Assembly (NCBI RefSeq): GCF_002278925.1
Contig: NZ_NCJH01000008.1
Coordinates: forward strand, 124,001-188,000
Direction of reading: 5' to 3'
Length of the DNA: 64,000 bases
Origin: Polaromonas sp. 39-63-25
GTDB taxonomy: Bacteria > Pseudomonadota > Gammaproteobacteria > Burkholderiales > Burkholderiaceae_C
Below are positions 25,205 through 33,163 of this stretch, piece by piece. Numbering within the stretch: the first letter of the stretch is position 1; each line of letters begins with the position of its first letter. The notes beneath the pieces are model-generated. The model worked only from the letters and a program-made list of their open reading frames with translations. It did not search any database and was not told the DNA's origin. The translations under genes were made by a program, and so were the position numbers.

Positions 25205-27089
25205 TCGTGAGCTGGCGCCAGGTCGGGCGGCCGTGGTTGCACTGGTCGGAACGGTCGGTCGCTTCCATCTGGCGCAACAGGCCGTTCATTTCATCGATGG
25301 TGAGTTTGCGGTTGGCGCGCACCGCGCCGTGGCAGGCCATGGTCGAGAGCAACTCGTTTTGCGCGCGCTGGATCACCGTGCTGGCGTCGTGTTGCGCCAG
25401 CTCGGCCAGCACGCTGCGCGCCAGTTCCACCGCATCACCCTGCGCCAGGCTGGTCGGCACGGCACGTACCGCCAGCGTGCGCGGCGAAAAGGGCGTGATT
25501 TCCAGACCCAGCGCTTTCAGGGTGTCGACATGCGCCTCGGAGGCGGCGACTTCCTGCGGCGTGGCGGCAAAGGTGGCCGGTATCAGCAAGGGCTGGCTGG
25601 CAATGCTGGCGCTGTCCATCTGGTTTTTGAGCCGCTCGTAGACGATACGTTCATGGGCGGCGTGCATGTCCACAATCACCAGACCCTGGGTGTTTTCGGC
25701 CAGGATGTAGATGCCCTGCAGCTGGGCGACGGCGCGGCCCAGCGGCCATTCGCCGGGGGGCAGATCGGTGTTGTTCGGGCCTGCATTTTCCGTTTGCCCT
25801 GAGCCTGTCGAAGGGCCGTCCGGTGAGGCACCCTGAGTCCCAGTGGCCATTCCAACCTGCGTGTTTTGCGGTCTGACGGGCCACATCGCCTCAAAGTCAG
25901 AGACACGCGGGTCCTGGCGGTAAGCCTGATGCGCTCCAAAATTGATAGCTGGTTGCGCCCAGGGGGAAAGGGCTGGTGGCTGATTTGATTCAAAATTTTG
26001 TGCAGGCGTGCCGCTGGCCGCTGCCAATGCGGCTGCGGCCGCGCGCGGTGCCGCCAGGGCGTTCTCGACCGCGTGCCGCACCGCCTGGTGCACTTCCCGG
26101 CTGTCACGAAAACGCACCTCGATCTTGGTCGGGTGCACATTGACGTCCACCCGCGTCGGGTCCATGGTGACGTAGAGCGCGTAGACCGGCTGGCGGTGGC
26201 CGTGCAGCACGTCCTCGTAGGCGCTGCGCGCGGCGTGGGTCATCACCTTGTCGCGCACATAACGGCCGTTGACGTAGGCAAACTGCTGGTCGGCGCGCGA
26301 ACGCGCCGCATCCGGAATGCCGGCGCGGCCGGTCACGCGCAGGGCGCCGGCGCTGTAGTCCACCGCCACGCTCTGCTCCAGCAATTCGCTGCCCAGCACA
26401 TCGGCCAGGCGCTGGTCGTGCGCAGCCTCGCCGCTGCAGGCGCGCCACTGCTCGACGAGTTTGCCCTCGTGCCAGATCGCAAAACCCACATCGGGCCGCA
26501 CCAGCGCGTGGCGGCGCACGGCTTCAATGCAGTGCGCCAGCTCGGTCGCGTCGGTTTTCAGAAACTTGCGTCGTGCCGGCGTGGCATAAAACAGCTCGCG
26601 CACCTCCACCGTCGTGCCGCGCGCGCGCGCGGCCGGTGTCAGTTCGCCGGAGCGGCCGTCGAGCTGCCAGGCATGCGCCGCGTCGCCGCTGGCCGAGGCG
26701 TCGGAACTGCGCGACAGCAGGCTCATGTCGGCAATCGAATTGATGGCGGCCAGCGCCTCGCCGCGAAAACCCATGGTGCCCACGGATTCGAGGTCCTGCA
26801 GCGAGGCGATCTTGCTGGTGGCGTGGCGGCGCAGCGCAATCGCCAGTTCCTCGCGCGGAATGCCCAGGCCGTCGTCCTCGACGGAAATCAGCCGCACGCC
26901 GCCGGCCAGCAGCCGCACCGTGACCTGCGTGGCACCGGCGTCGAGCGCGTTGTCGACCAGTTCGCGCACGACGGAGGCCGGGCGCTCCACCACCTCGCCG
27001 GCAGCAATCTGGCTGACGAGTTCGTCGGGCAGTTCGCGGATGGGGCGGCGGGGGGCTGGCAGGGGGGTGAGGGGGGTGGCAGGGGTCAC
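25167..27089 (-). CDS. mutL: DNA mismatch repair protein MutL
   Basis: This encodes 640 residues. The GHKL ATPase head carries IAAGEVVERPASVVRELVDN (catalytic Glu and Asn), DDGLGI, TSKI and GFRGEAL. The dimerisation domain lies after about residue 440. MutL couples MutS mismatch recognition to downstream repair. There is no DQHAxxE endonuclease motif (the equivalent reads VIVDMHAAHE), as expected in bacteria that use a Dam/MutH-independent or non-nicking MutL; I cannot tell which applies. The linker between domains contains two translated repeat copies (25791-25822 and 25934-25976), an evident site of tolerated insertions. Confidence 0.95.
   Translation of the reverse strand: MTPATPLTPLPAPRRPIRELPDELVSQIAAGEVVERPASVVRELVDNALDAGATQVTVRLLAGGVRLISVEDDGLGIPREELAIALRRHATSKIASLQDLESVGTMGFRGEALAAINSIADMSLLSRSSDASASGDAAHAWQLDGRSGELTPAARARGTTVEVRELFYATPARRKFLKTDATELAHCIEAVRRHALVRPDVGFAIWHEGKLVEQWRACSGEAAHDQRLADVLGSELLEQSVAVDYSAGALRVTGRAGIPDAARSRADQQFAYVNGRYVRDKVMTHAARSAYEDVLHGHRQPVYALYVTMDPTRVDVNVHPTKIEVRFRDSREVHQAVRHAVENALAAPRAAAAALAAASGTPAQNFESNQPPALSPWAQPAINFGAHQAYRQDPRVSDFEAMWPVRPQNTQVGMATGTQGASPDGPSTGSGQTENAGPNNTDLPPGEWPLGRAVAQLQGIYILAENTQGLVIVDMHAAHERIVYERLKNQMDSASIASQPLLIPATFAATPQEVAASEAHVDTLKALGLEITPFSPRTLAVRAVPTSLAQGDAVELARSVLAELAQHDASTVIQRAQNELLSTMACHGAVRANRKLTIDEMNGLLRQMEATDRSDQCNHGRPTWRQLTIRELDSLFLRGR
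25791..25822 (+). repeat. CTGAGCCTGTCGAA-family repeat inside mutL linker
   Basis: CCCTGAGCCTGTCGAAGGGC is the core shared with copies at 44801, 49771 and 54211. On the mutL strand it is translated as GPSTGSGQTE. Confidence 0.75.
25934..25976 (-). repeat. AGCTAT-family repeat inside mutL linker
   Basis: The complement reads CCAGCCCTTTCCCCCTGGGC, then GCAACCAGCTATCAATTTTG, matching the family core. It is translated as part of the low-conservation linker (PPALSPWAQPAINFGAH). Confidence 0.7.
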
Positions 27090-27169
27090 CTTGTGATTCT
27101 AGAGGGAAGTGTTTTTGCGGGCTTATGGGGTGGCTTCTGGGTGATTTGGTTTGCCTGGGCCTGCTGGCC

Positions 27170-27380
27170 GGGGTTGCCCGGCGGCAAGTAACTTTCTTTT
27201 GCGTCGCCAAAAGAAAGTCACCAAAGAAAAGGCGACCCTGCTGTCTGCGACCCCTGCGCTACGCTCCGGGGCAACCTGCGGTGCTCGGTCCAGCCGGGGC
27301 CGGGCTCGAACTCGCTTCGCTCAGACAATCGCCCGTCCTTGTCCGTCTGGACCTCCGCTCCTCGGCGCAGCCAGAAGGGG
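27170..27380 (+). repeat. ~210-bp interspersed repeat, copy A
   Basis: It begins GGTTGCCCGGCGGCAAGTAA, runs through CGTCGCCAAAAGAAAGTCAC and GGGGCAACCTGCGGTGCTCG, and ends near GCTCCTCGGCGCAGCC. It matches copy C at 32325 closely and copy B at 27470 in inverted orientation. Open frames through it (VTFFCVAKRKSPKKRR) are typical spurious genes in this bacterial family. Confidence 0.75.
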
Positions 27381-27420
27381 GGTGGGGTCGGGTGCGGGTT
27401 CGGATCCGCAATCGGGTTCC

Positions 27421-27447
27421 GGCGAGGACGCGCAAAGCGCGTCCTCG
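27421..27447. other. Perfect hairpin between repeat copies A and B
   Basis: A 12-bp stem GCGAGGACGCGC / GCGCGTCCTCGC with an AAA loop sits midway between the two inverted copies. There is no T-tract. It may be the centre of a larger palindromic mobile unit. Confidence 0.6.
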
Positions 27448-27469
27448 CCTCCCTGCACCCGCACCTGAA

Positions 27470-27710
27470 TTCATTCCCCCACCCGTTAGGCTGGGCCGAG
27501 GAGCGCAGGCACAAGCGGATCAGGGCTCGCGATTGTCTGAGCCGAAGGCGAGTTCGAGCGAGACCCCGCTTTTGCCGAGCACCGCAGGTTGCCCGCAGCG
27601 AAGCGGAGGGACCCAGACTGTCGGGTCGCCTTCTCTTTGCTTACTTTCTCTTGGCGACGCAAGAGAAAGTGAGTCGCCCGCCGGGGCGAGTCCCGGCCAG
27701 CAGGCAGACT
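27470..27710 (-). repeat. ~210-bp interspersed repeat, copy B (inverted)
   Basis: The complement contains CTTGCGTCGCCAAGAGAAAG, GGGCAACCTGCGGTGCTCGG and CTGCGCTCCTCGGCCCAGCC, the landmarks of copies A and C. With copy A it makes a roughly 540-bp inverted pair in the 660-bp gap between mutL and the DedA gene. I see no real gene in the gap. Confidence 0.72.
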
Positions 27711-27750
27711 GAAGGGGGTCGATGCAAACCACCATGTCAAAATCACCCCC

Positions 27751-28404
27751 ATGGAACTACTTGCTTTTCTGATGGACTTCATCCTTCATGTGGACAAACA
27801 CCTGGAGGCTTTTACACAAAGCTACGGAACCTGGGTTTATGCCTTGCTCTTCCTCATCATTTTTGTGGAAACCGGCGTGGTCGTCATGCCTTTCCTGCCC
27901 GGCGATTCCCTGTTGTTCGTGGTGGGCGCCCTCTGCGGGGTGGGCCTGCTGAGCCTGCCGATGGCCATCGCCGTGATGCTGGTGGCAGCCATCCTGGGCG
28001 ACCAGTGCAACTATTCGATAGGCCGGCACTTCGGGCCCAAGGTGTTCCAGTGGGAGCAATCGCGGTTTTTCAACAAGCGCGCGTTCAACCAGGCGCACGA
28101 GTTTTACGAGCGTTATGGCGGCGTCACTATCATCATTGCGCGCTTCATGCCTTTCATCCGCACGTTCGCGCCTTTTGTGGCGGGCGTGGCCGAGATGGGC
28201 CGCACCAAGTTCACCGCCTACAACGTGATCGGCGCGCTGATCTGGGTGGTGGGCCTGTGCACGGCCGGTTATTTCTTCGGCAACCTGCCGTGGGTGCAGG
28301 CCAACCTGAGCAAGATCATCTGGGCCATGATCCTGATTCCCGGGCTGTTTGTGTTGTACGGCGCCTGGAAAGCCAGCCGGTCTGCCCGGCAATCGGCCCA
28401 CTGA
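27751..28404 (+). CDS. DedA family inner-membrane protein
   Basis: This 217-residue protein has about five hydrophobic segments. It carries the DedA landmarks FVETGVVVMPFLPGDSLLF, GDQCNYSIGRHFG and the amphipathic RFMPFIRTFAPFVAGV motif with its conserved arginines. DedA proteins (YqjA/YghB/UptA group) flip undecaprenyl phosphate or phospholipids and support proton-motive-force homeostasis. It is about 100 bases upstream of the acyl-CoA synthetase on the same strand. Confidence 0.92.
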   Translation: MELLAFLMDFILHVDKHLEAFTQSYGTWVYALLFLIIFVETGVVVMPFLPGDSLLFVVGALCGVGLLSLPMAIAVMLVAAILGDQCNYSIGRHFGPKVFQWEQSRFFNKRAFNQAHEFYERYGGVTIIIARFMPFIRTFAPFVAGVAEMGRTKFTAYNVIGALIWVVGLCTAGYFFGNLPWVQANLSKIIWAMILIPGLFVLYGAWKASRSARQSAH

Positions 28405-28501
28405 CGGGTTTTTTTACCCGCTGTATTGACCCAGGGCAGGGCGGGCGCGTCTGCGCGGTGCACATTGCCTTGGAGAACTCCCCGTTTCCAACAAGCTGCC
28501 C

Positions 28502-30355
28502 ATGACTGTCACCGAGATCGATTTTTCCACCGTCCGTACGCTCCCCGAGCTGCTGGCCTTTCGTGTGGCCCACAGCCCGCAAGCCGAGGCCTATCGCGAA
28601 TTTGATGCCGGCGCCGGCCGCTGGGTCGCCACCACCTGGGCGCAGGCCGGCGAGCGTTTTGCCCAATGGGGCCAGGCGCTGGCAGCCATGCGTTTGCCGA
28701 ACCATGCCAGCATTGCCATCCTGCTTCCCAACGGACTGGATGCCGTCAGCCTCGACCAGGCGGCCCTGGCGCTCGGCCATGTGCCGGTGCCGCTCCACGC
28801 GCTGGACAACCCGGGCAGCATTGCCTACATCCTGGCGGACTGCGAGGCCGCGCTGCTCATGGTCTCGTCCCTGGCGCAGTGGCATGCGATCAGAGCGCTG
28901 GGTGTGGCCATGCCGGCGCTCAGGCGCGTCGTGGTCAGTGGTGAAGCCGTGGCACCCGATGCAGGCGGCGCGGACGTGCCCGTGTGTTCGCTGGCCGACT
29001 GGCTGGCCGCCGGGCAGGGCGCGGATGGCGCTTTTGTGCCGCCATCCGGGGACGACCTGGCCGCCATCGTCTATACATCAGGCACCACCGGCAAACCCAA
29101 GGGCGTGATGCTCACGCACCGCAACGTGATGGCCAATGTGCAGGCCATCCTGGCGCGCGTGGTCCCCACGCTGGACGATGTGTTCCTTTCGTTTTTGCCG
29201 CTGTCCCACACCTTTGAACGCACCGCGGGCTACTACCTGCCGATGGCGTCCGGAAGCTGCGTGGTCTATGCGCGTTCGGTGTCCTTGCTGGCCGAAGACC
29301 TGAAAACCGTGCGCCCCACGGTGCTGATCTCGGTGCCCCGCATCTACGAGCGGGTGTTTGCCAAACTGCAGGAAACGCTGGCCACCTCGCCATTGAAGAC
29401 CCGTTTGTTTGAGGCCACCCAGGCCGTGGGCTGGCGGCGTTTTTGCCGGTCGCAGGGGCTGCCGCTCGCCGCGGGCGAGGGGAGTCGCTGGGCCTGGCTG
29501 GACCCGCTGCTGAGGCCCTTGCTGGACCGCCTGGTGGCGCGCACCCTGCGTGCGCAGTTTGGCGGGCGGGTGCGGGTGGCTGTCAGCGGCGGTGCGCCGC
29601 TGTCACACGCGGTGGCCCGCTGCTTCCTGGGGCTGGGCCTGCCGCTGCTGCAGGGTTACGGCATGACGGAAACCTCGCCGGTGGTGGCCGCCAACGGCGT
29701 GGAAGACAACGACCCGGCCACCGTGGGCCGCGCCTTGCCGGGGGTGGAGGTGCGCTTGGGCGAGAACCGCGAACTGCAGGTGCGCGGCCCATCGGTGATG
29801 CGGGGCTACTGGAAACGGCCCGAAGACACGACGCGGGTGCTGACGCCCGATGGCTGGCTGTCCACCGGCGACCAGGCGGACATCACGGACGGGCGCATCC
29901 GCATCATGGGCCGCATCAAGGAAATCATCGTCACCTCGACCGGCGAGAAGGTGCCGCCGGGCGACCTGGAACTGGCGATCGCGGTCGATCCCCTGTTCGC
30001 ACAGGTGTTTGTGGTCGGCGAGAACCAGCCTTTCATCGCCTGCGTGGCGGTGGTGAACCCGGCCGAATGGCGCCGGCTGGCCGAGGCGCTCGGGGTCGAC
30101 CCGGATGACGCGGCCAGCCTGAACCTGCCGGCGGTGCACCAGGCTGCGCTCAAGCGCATGGCGGCCCAGACCGCGAATTTTGCGCGTTACGCCATGCCGC
30201 GCGCCGTGCTGCTGACGACGGAGCCGTGGACGGTCGAAAACGCGCTGATGACCCCGACGCTCAAGCTCAAGCGCAACAACCTGATGAAGCGTTTTGCGCA
30301 GGAGATCGAGGCCATGTACCAGCCGCAGGCGCGGCGCAACAGCGGATCCGCATAA
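28502..30355 (+). CDS. Long-chain fatty-acid-CoA ligase / AMP-forming synthetase
   Basis: This is a 617-residue adenylate-forming enzyme. Motifs are the P-loop IVYTSGTTGKPKGVML, FLPLSHTFER, GYGMTETSPV, STGDQADI and the hinge GRIKEIIVTSTGEKVPP. The layout with SHTFER and LSVPRIYERV-like sequence is that of FadD15/ACSL-type synthetases. It activates fatty acids with ATP and CoA; chain length is not predictable. It precedes the ring-hydroxylating oxygenase but is not visibly co-transcribed with it. Confidence 0.92.
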   Translation: MTVTEIDFSTVRTLPELLAFRVAHSPQAEAYREFDAGAGRWVATTWAQAGERFAQWGQALAAMRLPNHASIAILLPNGLDAVSLDQAALALGHVPVPLHALDNPGSIAYILADCEAALLMVSSLAQWHAIRALGVAMPALRRVVVSGEAVAPDAGGADVPVCSLADWLAAGQGADGAFVPPSGDDLAAIVYTSGTTGKPKGVMLTHRNVMANVQAILARVVPTLDDVFLSFLPLSHTFERTAGYYLPMASGSCVVYARSVSLLAEDLKTVRPTVLISVPRIYERVFAKLQETLATSPLKTRLFEATQAVGWRRFCRSQGLPLAAGEGSRWAWLDPLLRPLLDRLVARTLRAQFGGRVRVAVSGGAPLSHAVARCFLGLGLPLLQGYGMTETSPVVAANGVEDNDPATVGRALPGVEVRLGENRELQVRGPSVMRGYWKRPEDTTRVLTPDGWLSTGDQADITDGRIRIMGRIKEIIVTSTGEKVPPGDLELAIAVDPLFAQVFVVGENQPFIACVAVVNPAEWRRLAEALGVDPDDAASLNLPAVHQAALKRMAAQTANFARYAMPRAVLLTTEPWTVENALMTPTLKLKRNNLMKRFAQEIEAMYQPQARRNSGSA

Positions 30356-30437
30356 ACCCTGTTTTCCGGAATTGATAAGTAAGCTTATGATTATCGGATG
30401 AACCACAGGCCGGACAGCCGGTCGGGAAGATGCTTGC

Positions 30438-31757
30438 ATGATGGCTGATCAATCCCTTTCCCGCTGGAGCGAACCAGGCTCCAGCCGCGTCCCCTTCTGG
30501 GCCTACACCGACGCCCAGCTTTACCAGCGCGAACTCGAGAAGATTTTCTACGGCCCGCACTGGTGTTATGTCGGGCTCGAAGTCGAGATTCCCAATCTCG
30601 GCGACTTCAAATTAAGCCACGTCGGTGAACGCCAGGTCGTGATGGTGCGCGACCGGGTGGCGCCCAGGGACCGGGAAACCGACCACGGCATCCGCGTGGT
30701 CGAAAACCGCTGCGCCCATCGCGGCGTGCGCTTTTGCCAGAACGGGCAGGGCAATGCCCGCAGTTTTGTCTGCCCCTACCACCAGTGGACCTACAAGCTC
30801 AATGGCGACCTCGCCGGGTTGCCCTTCAAGGACGGCGTCAAGGAGGGCGACTGCATCAACGGCGGCATGCCCGAAGGGTTCGATCTGAAAGACCACGGCC
30901 TGACCAAGCTGCGTGTGGCCGTGCTGCACGGGCTGGTGTTTGCGACCTTCAGCGAGGCGACCGAGCCGCTGGAAGATTACCTGGGCCCCCAGGTGATGCC
31001 CTGGCTGGACCGCATCTTCAAAGGCCGGCAGCTCACCTTGCTGGGCTACAACCGCCAGCGCATTCCGGGCAACTGGAAGCTGATGATGGAAAACATCAAG
31101 GACCCCTACCACCCCGGTCTGCTGCACACCTGGTTTGTCACTTTCGGCCTGTGGCGCGCCGACCAGAAAAGCCGCATGGTGATGGACGCACACGGCCGCC
31201 ACGCAGTGATGATCTCGCGGCGCAACGAGGGCGGGCAGAACGCTGCCGTGACCGAGGGCGTGACCTCGTTCAAGGCCAACATGGCGCTGCACGACGACCG
31301 CCTGCTCGACGTGGCGCCGGAAGCCTGGTGGAAGGTCGATGATCCCTCGAACCCCGGCACCGACATCACGCCGACCGTGACCATGATCACGCTGTTTCCC
31401 AGCCTCATCATCCAGCAGCAGGTCAACTCGCTGAGCACGCGCCACATCGTGCCGCGCGGCGAGGGCGAGTTTGATTTTGTCTGGACCCATTTCGGTTTTG
31501 CCGACGACACGCCCGAGATGACGCGGCGGCGCCTGCGCCAGGCCAACCTGTTCGGGCCGGCGGGCTTTGTCAGCGCCGACGACGGCGAGGTCATCGAGTT
31601 CAGCCAGGACGGTTTCCGCCAGGGCGGGGAATGGCGTTCGACGCTGTGTGAACTGGGCGGTACCGGCACCGAGGCGACCGAACATATGGTGACCGAAACG
31701 CTGATCCGCAGCATGTATGCCTACTGGAAGAAAGTGATGACGGAGGTGGCGCCATGA
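30438..31757 (+). CDS. Rieske ring-hydroxylating oxygenase large subunit, NagG (salicylate 5-hydroxylase)-like
   Basis: This 439-residue catalytic subunit closely resembles NagG as I remember it (GSSRVPFWAYT, LTLLGYNRQRIPGNWKLMMEN). The Rieske cluster ligands are C92/H94 and C112/H115. The mononuclear iron is bound by H225 and H230, with bridging D222 in NIKDPYHPGLLH. Salicylate 5-hydroxylase or anthranilate dioxygenase (AndAc) are the best functional guesses. The stop overlaps the small-subunit start as ATGA. No ferredoxin or reductase gene is adjacent, so electrons must come from elsewhere. Confidence 0.88.
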   Translation: MMADQSLSRWSEPGSSRVPFWAYTDAQLYQRELEKIFYGPHWCYVGLEVEIPNLGDFKLSHVGERQVVMVRDRVAPRDRETDHGIRVVENRCAHRGVRFCQNGQGNARSFVCPYHQWTYKLNGDLAGLPFKDGVKEGDCINGGMPEGFDLKDHGLTKLRVAVLHGLVFATFSEATEPLEDYLGPQVMPWLDRIFKGRQLTLLGYNRQRIPGNWKLMMENIKDPYHPGLLHTWFVTFGLWRADQKSRMVMDAHGRHAVMISRRNEGGQNAAVTEGVTSFKANMALHDDRLLDVAPEAWWKVDDPSNPGTDITPTVTMITLFPSLIIQQQVNSLSTRHIVPRGEGEFDFVWTHFGFADDTPEMTRRRLRQANLFGPAGFVSADDGEVIEFSQDGFRQGGEWRSTLCELGGTGTEATEHMVTETLIRSMYAYWKKVMTEVAP

Positions 31758-32242
31758 GCAGTGCGACGCTGGAACGGCTGGTGCTTCAGTTCGATATCGA
31801 CCAGCTCAACGCGGCTTATGCGGCCGTGCTGGACGAGAAACGTTTTGATGCCTGGCCGGAGTTTTTCCTCGAGGACGGCCGTTACACCGTGCAGGCACGC
31901 GAAAATTTCGACCGCGGCCTGCCGCTGGCCCTGATGGACCTGGAAAGCCGCGGCATGATGAAAGACCGCGTCTACGGCATCACGCAGACGATTTACCACG
32001 GGCCGTACTACATGCGGCACGTCATCGCGCCGGCGCAGGTCTTGTCGGTTGAGGGCGATGTCATCACGGCGCAGGCGAACTACGCGGTGTTTCGCACCAA
32101 GCCGGCAGGTGTCAGCGAGGTCTACAACGTGGGGCGTTATGCCGACGAGATCGTGCGGACGGGCGAGGGCCTGAAGTTCAGGCGCCGGCTGTGTGTGTAC
32201 GACAGCGAGATGATTCTCAACTCGCTGATTTATCCGGTTTGA
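31754..32242 (+). CDS. Ring-hydroxylating oxygenase small (beta) subunit, NagH-like
   Basis: This 162-residue subunit has the SnoaL/NTF2-like cone fold of aromatic dioxygenase beta subunits. It includes FLEDGRYTVQARENFDRGL, DRVYGITQTIYHGPYYMRH and FRRRLCVYDSEMILNSL, all typical of the family. It is translationally coupled to the large subunit. It stabilises the alpha3beta3 oxygenase and has no redox centre. Confidence 0.9.
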   Translation: MSSATLERLVLQFDIDQLNAAYAAVLDEKRFDAWPEFFLEDGRYTVQARENFDRGLPLALMDLESRGMMKDRVYGITQTIYHGPYYMRHVIAPAQVLSVEGDVITAQANYAVFRTKPAGVSEVYNVGRYADEIVRTGEGLKFRRRLCVYDSEMILNSLIYPV

Positions 32243-32777
32243 TTGCCAACGGCGCTTTGCCGTTGTGCTTCAGGTCTGTAGAAGCTGCCTTTTCCTCATG
32301 CGCCGGGGGTTTACCAGCAAGCCGGGGGTTGCCCGGCGGCAAGTAACTTTCTTTTGCGTCGCCAAAAGAAAGTCACCAAAGAAAAGGCGACCCGATGGTC
32401 TGGGTCCCTTCGCTTCGCTGCGGGCAACCTGCGGTGCTCGACAAAAGCGGGGTCTCGCTCGAACTCGCTTCGCTCAGACAATCGCGAGCCCTGATCCGCT
32501 TTTGCCTGCGCTCCTCGGCCCAGCCCGACGGGTGGAGGAATAAATGCGGGTTCGGGGGACATGACGCGCGCAGCGCATCATGTCGGACTCACGGGACTGT
32601 CATGTATGCACGCGGGTGCAGCACACGTTGCCAAATGAAGTCCCCCTCCATCGCCCAGCGGGGCGAGGGCAGGGGTTAGGGGTGGGAGTGGGGAGTTACG
32701 CCTACTGTCCGGAACAAACCACCGACGCAGCGCGACGCCTGATGTCTTCTGCGGGCCTCCAAGCCACCCGAATCGTC
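32243..32777. other. Intergenic region dominated by repeat copy C
   Basis: Besides the long repeat, the tail CATGACGCGCGCAGCGCATC ATG forms an imperfect hairpin near 32561-32583, comparable to the hairpin beside copies A and B. I see no gene. Confidence 0.5.
32325..32545 (+). repeat. ~210-bp interspersed repeat, copy C
   Basis: It is nearly identical to copy A over its first 70 bases (GGTTGCCCGGCGGCAAGTAA to AAAGAAAAGGCGACCC). It is closer to copy B in the second half (GACAAAAGCGGGGTCTCGCT, CTGCGCTCCTCGGCCCAGCC). Confidence 0.75.
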
Positions 32778-33002
32778 TTAGCGCTTCTCGTCCTGACGCT
32801 TGCCGACTTCGTTGCCGATCAAGGCGCCGGCTGCTGCGCCGCCCACGGTGCCCAGTGTGCCGCCGCCCAGGGCGCTGCCCGCCGCACCGCCGAGCACGGC
32901 GCCTGTGGCGGTGCCGATTTGTGCATTGGTCGGGTTGGTGCTGCAGCCGGTCAGGGCGATCAGGGAGGCTGCTGCGACTGACATCAATAGTTTCGTGTTC
33001 AT
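32778..33002 (-). CDS. Glycine-zipper lipoprotein (YMGG/2TM-like)
   Basis: This encodes 74 residues. MNTKLLMSVAAASLIALTGC is a lipoprotein signal with lipobox LTGC. The mature part is a glycine-zipper repeat (GTATGAVLGGAAGSALGG, GTVGGAAAGALIGNEVG) ending in charged residues. Such small outer-membrane lipoproteins resemble OsmB or the SlyB/17-kDa antigen core. ATG 33005 is an equally good start; AAAGGTG lies just upstream. Confidence 0.85.
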   Translation of the reverse strand: MNTKLLMSVAAASLIALTGCSTNPTNAQIGTATGAVLGGAAGSALGGGTLGTVGGAAAGALIGNEVGKRQDEKR

Positions 33003-33163
33003 CATGTTCACCTTTATGGAAGTCCAGGCATGTCGCATGAGGCTTGAGATGAAGCTTTGCCGCCTGTGATTCACAGGGTAGGCTGGTGAGCGATTTCACC
33101 CTGTAGGAGAGGGTCCAGCCTGCCTGTCAGGGCCCCGCGGGATTGCGCGGGGCGTGTCCGCAC

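Noticed and set aside
27151-28505. ORFs through the 27-kb repeat block containing VTFFCVAKRKSPKK
   Set aside because: The same sequence recurs at 32.3 kb and inverted at 27.6 kb, with different downstream frames. This fits a repeat, not a gene.
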